Positions 41,235-46,664 of a DNA stretch of 46,664 nt are shown piece after piece. The translations under genes were made by a program, and so were the position numbers. Position 1 is the stretch's first letter. Every line of letters starts with the position of its first letter. The notes beneath the pieces are model-generated. The model had not been told where the DNA came from. It saw nothing but the letters and a program-made list of their open reading frames with translations, and ran no database searches. Location of the stretch: the IMG/VR virus record IMGVR_UViG_3300028610_000664, positions 1-46,664 of that record; one strand, written 5' to 3'. The DNA is from a virus.

Positions 41235-44060
41235 ATGAAGTTATCGGGATTTCTAAAGGCTGTAGTGCCAGAAGGCACGATGGTGATTGGCAAGAAAGGT
41301 GCCAACTTCCGCCATTCAGTTTGTAAGTCCCAGGCGGCTGCCCTAGCCACTATCAAGAAGCTCGCCGGTACCACCGACGACATATATTTTGCTCTCGCAA
41401 CATTCAAGCAAGGCTTCCACCCAAACGCCAAAGGCAAGAAAGTCCTGCGCGTTCGCGAGAACATAGACCAGTTGAAAGCGGTTTGGTTTGACATAGACTT
41501 TAAGGACGGGCTGTCAGACCCCACGCAAGTAGTCGCCGCTCTGCGTGAGTTTTCAAAAAGTACGGGGATGCCCGCGCCGTCAATCCTCGTACACTCTGGC
41601 AACGGAATCCACGCGTATTGGGCATTCACTGAGAGTGTGCCATACGCACGATGGCAGCCGATGGCTGACAAATTAAAGGGGCTTGCTCTTGGACATAAAC
41701 TTCCCATTGACTCCGTATGTACAGCGGACGGGTGCCGAGTGCTACGTCCGCCAGGGACGAAAAATTACAAGGATGCTGCCGCCCCCAAACCCGTCTACTT
41801 CCTTTATGACCGGGGACGATTGTACGATCCCGCCACACTTGAAGTCGCCTTGGGCGGCGTGTTACCTGCCCAAGCCGGAACGGTGGGGGACGCCAATGAC
41901 GGCCTCGGAAGTGTTCCAGCGTATGCAAAAGGTTTACTCGGGAACACTCAAGAATTTGCTGGATCAGGTGTCGCTAACTATGCTCCAGTCGAATCCTTCT
42001 TTGCGCAAATCACTGAACAATGCGGAGTTGCGAAACATTGGGCCGTCACCAAAGGCAGCGATTGTACCGAGCCTGAGTGGACGGCTGCGCTCCAACTGCT
42101 CAAGCATTGCACAGATGGCGAACTATGGGTGCATGACTTATCCAAGGGACACGCCGACTATGACGCGGTTAGCACAGATGAAAAGTTTGCTCAACGCCGG
42201 GAGAATAATGCAGGCCCCTCGTTGTGTAGGACGCTCGGTGCTTACCGACCAGATATATGCGCAGCGTGTCCACACAATGGGAAGATCAAGACACCGATAG
42301 TCTTAGGCGTCGAGGTAACAGTAAAGACGCCGAGCGGCATCGCCCTGACTAGCTGGCGGATCAACCCTGATGGTAAGGGTATGGATCGCAAGATGCTCGA
42401 TCCTGATACAATGCTGTACGCATGGGTGCCAGCCTTGAGACGTGTGTTCGAAAGTGTCAACGCAACGGAGTCGGTACTAACGAAATTTTTTGAGCTTCAC
42501 TTTAAGGTGAGGATGCAAGGGGCCAAGGATATAGAGATCATCCTGCCCACCGGACACTTAGGTAACGACAACAAACTACGGGAAACGATGGCAAGCTTCG
42601 GCGCTCCACTGCGGGGCAGCGAGCTAATGCCGTTCAAAGATTTTATGGGCACATGGCTAGAGAAACTACAGAAGGAACGGGACATAGCGTCCGTTACGGA
42701 ACAGCTTGGCTGGGTGAAAAATGCTGACGGTGCGATCGAAGGTTTCTCCGCTGGCACCACCACCTACATGGGTGACGGTACCCAAAAGATGGGTGTCCGC
42801 ATCGCGAAGGAATTCCTGGCGGTCGGTCGCATGTACGAAATCGCAGGCACCGAGGCCCCATGGAGTAGAGTATCGGCGTTCCTCGCGGAGCAGAACAACC
42901 CAGCGTTCACCGCGATAGTCGCCAGCGCCTTCGCAGCGCCCCTCCTAACGTTCACAGGGGTTCAGGGAAGCATCCTGTCCCTCGTGTCTACTGAGTCAGG
43001 CGTGGGCAAAACGTCGGCTCTCAAGTGCGCACAGGCGGTGTGGGGCAGCCCAACACATGGGATGAACTCCATCGAAGACACGCGGCTCTCTGTAGCACGC
43101 AAGCTGGGGTTCTTGAATAACCTCCCCGCCTATTGGGACGAGCTGCGCGGCGAGAAGACCATGGAAGAATTCTGCCACCTTGCCTTCCAAGTAGCTCAAG
43201 GCAAGGAGAAGTCGCGGCTGGACAGCTCCGCTACCATGCGGGATGTCAACACATGGGAGACAATGGTTATTGCCGCGAGCAACGAATCGATATTTGACTT
43301 AATGGGCACCTACTCAGCCGGTTCTGACGCAGGTGTTGCAAGGACGTACGAGATCACCGTCCACCCGTTCGACTCTCCCAAGAGCCGGGCAGAAATCTCA
43401 ATGCTGTTTGAGACGCTGAATCAAAACTATGGCCACGCGGGGCAGAAGTACGCGAAGTACCTCGCTGAACACCACAAAGAAATTAGGGGCATGGTTGGGA
43501 AGATGTTCGAGTCACTAAGCGCCCAAGGCCAGATGAAGCCGCAAGAGCGGTTCTGGTTCTCCATGATGACCGCCTTAATCGTCGGTGCCGCCCTCGCCAA
43601 AAAGATAGGGCTGGTTGACATAGACGTGAAGGCGCTCGGGCATTACCTCCTAAAGAATGTCCACCTTCTCCGTGCCCGTTCAACGTCATCGATGATCGGG
43701 TCTACGCCCTCTGAGTTGATCGCCGCCTACATGCAACAGCATCAGGACAAAGGACTGATCGTTGACAAGCTCGCCAAGACAGGGCAACGCGGCTACGTGC
43801 CACAGATCATCAGCCCGCCGAGGGCCGACAGAATCATATACCAGTTATCGCAGGACGATAGTATGGTGAGAGTTGCCAAGGGTGACTTCTGCTCGTGGCT
43901 GTTACGCAGCAAGGGAATTAACTGGAGTAGCGTAGCGGCGAAATTTAAGCAAGACCTCCACGTGTCTTCGTTAAAGACAAGCCTCGGGTGGGGAACAAAA
44001 TGGTCTACGCCCCGGCTGAACTGCCTGGATATGACCCTGGAGTTTGGTGAAAAGAAATGA
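41235..44060 (+). CDS. primase-helicase (AEP primase plus DUF927-type helicase)
   Basis: The product has 941 residues from ATG 41235, preceded by AAGGCGACGGA; an upstream start would translate through the hairpin. The N-terminal third looks like an archaeo-eukaryotic primase, with acidic FDIDF (D86, D88) and SGNGIHAYW (H126). The C-terminal half has Walker A ESGVGKT (residues 587-593) and an SF3/DUF927-like helicase layout with the conserved YWDELRGEK segment. It would prime and unwind for the phage polymerase. Confidence 0.85.
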   Translation: MKLSGFLKAVVPEGTMVIGKKGANFRHSVCKSQAAALATIKKLAGTTDDIYFALATFKQGFHPNAKGKKVLRVRENIDQLKAVWFDIDFKDGLSDPTQVVAALREFSKSTGMPAPSILVHSGNGIHAYWAFTESVPYARWQPMADKLKGLALGHKLPIDSVCTADGCRVLRPPGTKNYKDAAAPKPVYFLYDRGRLYDPATLEVALGGVLPAQAGTVGDANDGLGSVPAYAKGLLGNTQEFAGSGVANYAPVESFFAQITEQCGVAKHWAVTKGSDCTEPEWTAALQLLKHCTDGELWVHDLSKGHADYDAVSTDEKFAQRRENNAGPSLCRTLGAYRPDICAACPHNGKIKTPIVLGVEVTVKTPSGIALTSWRINPDGKGMDRKMLDPDTMLYAWVPALRRVFESVNATESVLTKFFELHFKVRMQGAKDIEIILPTGHLGNDNKLRETMASFGAPLRGSELMPFKDFMGTWLEKLQKERDIASVTEQLGWVKNADGAIEGFSAGTTTYMGDGTQKMGVRIAKEFLAVGRMYEIAGTEAPWSRVSAFLAEQNNPAFTAIVASAFAAPLLTFTGVQGSILSLVSTESGVGKTSALKCAQAVWGSPTHGMNSIEDTRLSVARKLGFLNNLPAYWDELRGEKTMEEFCHLAFQVAQGKEKSRLDSSATMRDVNTWETMVIAASNESIFDLMGTYSAGSDAGVARTYEITVHPFDSPKSRAEISMLFETLNQNYGHAGQKYAKYLAEHHKEIRGMVGKMFESLSAQGQMKPQERFWFSMMTALIVGAALAKKIGLVDIDVKALGHYLLKNVHLLRARSTSSMIGSTPSELIAAYMQQHQDKGLIVDKLAKTGQRGYVPQIISPPRADRIIYQLSQDDSMVRVAKGDFCSWLLRSKGINWSSVAAKFKQDLHVSSLKTSLGWGTKWSTPRLNCLDMTLEFGEKK

Positions 44061-44356
44061 TGGAGCTGACCGCAGGCATCGTGTATTTCTTTAGCGTGTT
44101 TGCGAAGGCGTTCCAGCAACGCAACGTTAATTTTATGAACTACAAGTTAGCGGTTCCCACATCATACGTTCTCTCCACCTGTGACATGGCTATATTCAGT
44201 CTGGTCGCATGGAACGCAGTGCAATCAGAATCCTTACTCGGCTTGGCCATACGCATGAGCCTAATGGTTTTCGCAGTTGGCACCGGGGGCGCACTCGGCT
44301 CCGTGCTGGCCATGTACATCCACCACAAATATTTCACGGACGAACGCTTCCAATGA
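44057..44356 (+). CDS. membrane protein
   Basis: The 99-residue product is coupled to the primase gene by ATGA. It has two or three hydrophobic segments (TAGIVYFFSVFAKAF, then AIFSLVAWNAV, then LMVFAVGTGGALGSVLAMYI). A holin role is possible by topology but unproven. Confidence 0.5.
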   Translation: MMELTAGIVYFFSVFAKAFQQRNVNFMNYKLAVPTSYVLSTCDMAIFSLVAWNAVQSESLLGLAIRMSLMVFAVGTGGALGSVLAMYIHHKYFTDERFQ

Positions 44357-44460
44357 CACTCGCAATCTACATAATTTTGGCTGGATACCTAGGGGGTATT
44401 GCCTTGTTCGGTCTAGCCCTCTACTTGGAACACCGTTACCAACAACGGAGAAAGAAATGA
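44353..44460 (+). CDS. 35-residue membrane peptide
   Basis: The frame overlaps both neighbours by ATGA. It has one hydrophobic segment (AIYIILAGYLGGIALFGLAL) and a basic C-terminus (QQRRKK), giving an N-out/C-in single-pass peptide. Confidence 0.5.
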   Translation: MTLAIYIILAGYLGGIALFGLALYLEHRYQQRRKK

Positions 44461-44828
44461 ACCTAGCATACTACGCACGTTGCCAAACGATCTATGGATC
44501 AATGCAAGAGTGCCGTGACATTGAACTGATCGCTGAGCTGGACTCTCACGTACTCCCGTTCGATGCGGAAGTATCTCACGCGGTTATCGTGGCACAGAAT
44601 AGTGGCCTCTGCGTCATGGAGACTGTGTTCCAACCCCTTGTCGAGAAGTGCGACATACTGTTTTTTCGCGCTCTACCGGACGGTAGAATCCCAGCGGGGG
44701 TAGCCAGGGAGATAGGGTTCGCCCGTGGGTTCGGTCTGCCCGTGCTTGAGATACCAAGTGGTGTCATTCACAGAACAATGAATGTCGCCGAAACGAGAGA
44801 ATATTTACGGGAGTCAGGACAACGATGA
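44457..44828 (+). CDS. nucleoside deoxyribosyltransferase-like protein
   Basis: The 123-residue protein has the Rossmann-like layout of the family: an N-terminal YYARCQTIYGS, the middle LVEKCDILFFRALPDG, and the AREIGFARGFGLPVLEIP helix and strand typical of nucleoside 2-deoxyribosyltransferase-like folds. The catalytic acid could not be fixed by eye. Such phage proteins may alter nucleotide pools or bind NAD-like ligands. It overlaps both neighbours by ATGA. Confidence 0.6.
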   Translation: MNLAYYARCQTIYGSMQECRDIELIAELDSHVLPFDAEVSHAVIVAQNSGLCVMETVFQPLVEKCDILFFRALPDGRIPAGVAREIGFARGFGLPVLEIPSGVIHRTMNVAETREYLRESGQR

Positions 44829-45379
44829 AGGACTACGATAAGAAACTAACCAACCCGAAAGATGCGATCGGCTCGAAGAAGCTGCCGCTGCATCTAGTTC
44901 CCGACACGCTCTCCATAATGGCTTGTCCCTCCTTCCTTGAGGGGGCACTCAAGTATGGCCAGTTTAACTGGCGGATCTTTGGGGTACGCCTCAGCATCTA
45001 TCTTTCAGCCCTGGAGAGGCACCTAAAGAAATACAAGAACGGCGAGGATCGTGATCCGCAAACCCTTGTCCACCACCTGTCAAGCGTGATCGCCTGTGCT
45101 GCCATCATTCTCGATGCCGAGGCGTGTAAGATGCTTGAGGACGATCGCCCCCCACATCATCCCACATCGGAGCTAATCGATGGTATGATGGATCACATCG
45201 CATACCTGAAAGACCTGTACAAAGATCAGAACCCGCACCAGAACACACATAAGGACTCGTTATGGGCACCCGAGAAAGTTCATCCGAATATTACAAAAAG
45301 TATCACTCCTCCAAGAAAGCCAAGAAACAGCGTGCTGCTCGGAACAAGGCGCGGCGGGAAGCCAAGCGGGCAGGATTAG
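44825..45379 (+). CDS. dATP/dGTP diphosphohydrolase-like protein (DUF5664 type)
   Basis: The 184-residue product begins with NPKDAIGSKKLPLHLVPD and EGALKYGQFNWR, and continues with YLSALERHLKKYKNGEDRD and HHLSSVIACAAIILDAE. I recognise these from phage proteins annotated as the dATP/dGTP diphosphohydrolase N-terminal domain (DUF5664), helical MazG-related enzymes that hydrolyse purine nucleotides. The last 39 codons overlap the next gene in another frame and look atypical for the family. Confidence 0.65.
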   Translation: MKDYDKKLTNPKDAIGSKKLPLHLVPDTLSIMACPSFLEGALKYGQFNWRIFGVRLSIYLSALERHLKKYKNGEDRDPQTLVHHLSSVIACAAIILDAEACKMLEDDRPPHHPTSELIDGMMDHIAYLKDLYKDQNPHQNTHKDSLWAPEKVHPNITKSITPPRKPRNSVLLGTRRGGKPSGQD

Positions 45380-45519
45380 TCCACGACGGAGACGGTAAGG
45401 AAGTGGATCACAAGCGGCCACTTTCGAAGGGTGGCTCGAATGCGAAGTCTAACAGGCGGATTGTATCTCGGAAGACGAATCGCTCTTATCGGCGCGATGC
45501 AAAGAACCGTCCCATCTAA
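45262..45519 (+). CDS. HNH endonuclease-like protein
   Basis: The 85-residue basic protein has an HNH-type core: EVDHKRPLSKGGSNAKSNRRIV, with DH followed by G and N at the usual spacing. No second zinc pair is visible. It overlaps the upstream gene by 118 bases in another frame, and its stop overlaps that of the convergent SPFH gene. Such proteins can support packaging or cut DNA. Confidence 0.65.
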   Translation: MGTRESSSEYYKKYHSSKKAKKQRAARNKARREAKRAGLVHDGDGKEVDHKRPLSKGGSNAKSNRRIVSRKTNRSYRRDAKNRPI

Positions 45520-46073
45520 TCTTCTTCGTGGCCAGCAAACCCAAAGGCCCCTTCGCCAGCGTGACTGAATATCTTAGTCTCGCCGAACGAACTGATGAAG
45601 GCGTCCTCGACCTTAACGCCGAATGGACGTAGCGCACTCCGCGCTCCCTGTGCGACCTCATTGCGAATGTCATTGCTCGATACCATGTCTATGACTATCT
45701 GATCGAAGTCGCGGGACATGATTGCGGCTACAGTGCCCTTCTGCCCCATTTCCTCAACCGTATCGTCAAAGTCGGTAGTCTCTACCAGGGCCTTCATAAT
45801 ATCGTCCACCGTGAAGACGATCACTGTCTTAACCATGACAGTCTCGCCGTCCTTGGTTGTTAATTCTTGCTGCACTTCAATGGACTGACGCTTGATCGGG
45901 ATTTCTTCCACGGTCGTCGTAAGGGGCCAGTACCAGTACAGCCCCGGCTTGACCACCTTCACCTTCCCGCCCGGCAAGAACTTCACGCCGCCGTAGTTGG
46001 CCTGCATCAGCTCCAAGTTAGGAAGGTAGGTTACGATCCACGAGAAGAAGTCGTTGAGGAATTCAAGGGGCAT
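45516..46073 (-). CDS. SPFH/band-7 domain protein
   Basis: The 185-residue protein has an N-terminal amphipathic helix (FFSWIVTYLPNLELM) and a band-7 fold (PGLYWYWPLTTTVEEIPIKR, SIEVQQELTTKDGETVMVKT, VIVFTVDDIMKALVETTDFD). The following helix starts the usual oligomerising region but is short. Bacterial SPFH proteins such as HflK/HflC build membrane rings that control proteases. It is coupled to a secreted HExxH protein by an 11-base overlap. Confidence 0.75.
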   Translation of the reverse strand: MPLEFLNDFFSWIVTYLPNLELMQANYGGVKFLPGGKVKVVKPGLYWYWPLTTTVEEIPIKRQSIEVQQELTTKDGETVMVKTVIVFTVDDIMKALVETTDFDDTVEEMGQKGTVAAIMSRDFDQIVIDMVSSNDIRNEVAQGARSALRPFGVKVEDAFISSFGETKIFSHAGEGAFGFAGHEED

Positions 46074-46434
46074 GGTAGTCGCCTACCAACCCGTGCAGCA
46101 CTTCGTGGCCAATACTGGTCGTGTGTTCCTTATCGACTGATATTGGACGTACGACCCAAATCTCACAGAAGCCTATGTCGTCGCCGTCCTCGTGATGCAC
46201 TTCGCACTCTGAGTAAGCTGCGGTGTCGTAGAAGTCTTCCTCGCCCCGAGCTGTGAGCGTTTCCTGCAATTCCTTAGTCGTGTCGAACCAGTTGACCTTT
46301 ATGAGCAGGTTGCTGTTTTCGTACTCGGGGACAACATCTTCGGCGTGTGCGTCGGTGGCGTGACCGAGGAATAGCAATGCAGTTACAATGACGCCTATGA
46401 TCCAGCCCGTGTGGCTTTCGATCCAATCCTTCAT
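46063..46434 (-). CDS. exported metallopeptidase-like protein
   Basis: The 123-residue product starts at ATG 46434, overlapping the upstream stop. An N-terminal signal or anchor (GWIIGVIVTALLFLG, cleavage possible at AHA-ED) leads to a periplasmic domain ending in GHEVLHGLVGDYH, a zinc motif with H110, E111, H114 and a possible third ligand H121. Its place beside the SPFH gene suggests joint action at the membrane. Confidence 0.65.
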   Translation of the reverse strand: MKDWIESHTGWIIGVIVTALLFLGHATDAHAEDVVPEYENSNLLIKVNWFDTTKELQETLTARGEEDFYDTAAYSECEVHHEDGDDIGFCEIWVVRPISVDKEHTTSIGHEVLHGLVGDYHAP

Positions 46435-46664
46435 TCGAAGCACCATTCCCCGTCAATAATTGGCAGGAGTGAACGTTTCCCGTTCGCGTACAGGATCGCA
46501 TGGCAGTTCAGCCATGACGACGGCCCTGAGTTGTATTCGAGTTTCAGCGGCGTGCTGGTGCCTACCTGCATACAGCCTTCCTCGATACCGGGACTGTGAC
46601 TGTGGCCAATGATTGACTTCACGCCGACACGTCGCAGGTTCTGTCGGGAACCACGTGCGCCATT
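46431..46664 (-). CDS. calcineurin-like phosphoesterase, C-terminal part
   Basis: Seventy-seven codons are present and the frame is open to the right edge. GARGSRQNLRRVGVKSIIGH followed by SHSP contains the late GHSH motif of metallophosphoesterases, and the VGTS...LEYNSGPSSWLN segment is a tail I recognise from phage phosphoesterases. The N-terminal metal-binding motifs lie beyond the window. It heads the short leftward operon with the two membrane-associated genes. Confidence 0.7.
   Translation of the reverse strand, partial: NGARGSRQNLRRVGVKSIIGHSHSPGIEEGCMQVGTSTPLKLEYNSGPSSWLNCHAILYANGKRSLLPIIDGEWCFE

Noticed and set aside
44057-44460. Holin assignment for the two membrane genes after the primase
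   Set aside because: Topology alone is not enough, and no endolysin gene is nearby or elsewhere in the window.
1-46664. Window as a complete circular genome
   Set aside because: Joining the two ends puts the left fibre frame out of phase with the phosphoesterase frame; it would stop after about 14 further codons. Both genes look simply truncated.
1-46664. tRNA genes
   Set aside because: No cloverleaf with a GTTCRANNC-type arm was found by eye; a tRNA search tool would settle this.

Overview
The window is most of the genome of a tailed double-stranded DNA bacteriophage, probably short-tailed (podovirus-like) with a Gram-negative host. A terminase, portal, scaffold, coat, adaptor, tail-hub and fibre series fills the left arm. 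A family A DNA polymerase, SNF2 helicase, primase-helicase and nucleases fill the right arm. The podovirus call rests on the absence of tape-measure, tail-tube and baseplate genes, the two adaptor-like genes after the coat gene, and the large hub. A lipoprotein with a lipobox points to a Gram-negative host. No integrase, tRNA, RNA polymerase, endolysin or holin was recognised, and both edges cut through genes, so the sequence is incomplete.

Layout. (1) Bases 1-20658 are read leftward (minus strand). They run from a ParB-like gene through small genes (an Acb2-like candidate anti-CBASS protein, two paralogous beta-rich proteins, a lipoprotein, a ribbon-helix-helix protein, a sulfotransferase) to the large terminase, portal, scaffold, coat, adaptors, tail hub and a giant LamG-containing fibre that runs off the left edge. 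One gene, a putative small terminase subunit, lies on the plus strand between portal and terminase. (2) Bases 20659-20980 are a divergent control region. (3) Bases 20981-27496 are read rightward and hold about 18 small, tightly overlapping genes, many for membrane proteins. (4) Bases 27493-33351 carry a MoxR-type AAA+ ATPase, a helical protein, and a HExxH metallopeptidase/VWA protein with companions, closed by a strong terminator. (5) Bases 33457-45519 hold replication and nucleotide metabolism: Pol A, a Cas4/RecB-like nuclease, a VRR-NUC nuclease, an SNF2 helicase, a candidate zinc/ssDNA-binding protein, a primase-helicase, a deoxyribosyltransferase-like protein, a dATP/dGTP diphosphohydrolase-like protein and an HNH protein. 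(6) Bases 45516-46664 are read leftward again: an SPFH/band-7 protein, a secreted HExxH protein and the end of a calcineurin-like phosphoesterase.

The most unusual signals are in the DNA. Nine near-identical dyads (TTACACAG-S-CTGTGTAA) lie in the early arm, three of them placed the same way just before ribosome binding sites. Sixteen copies of GTTATCA, usually inside CGTTATCATC, all lie on the plus strand between 21.7 and 39.4 kb, in several reading frames. A 14-base element (TGCGCCCAAGGCCC) recurs in the same region. Two almost identical promoter-like boxes drive the leftward arm, one of them placed so that its transcript would start at or next to the start codon. I read the MoxR/VWA-metallopeptidase cluster, the SPFH/protease cluster, the Acb2-like gene and the sulfotransferase as the best candidates for new phage-host biology.
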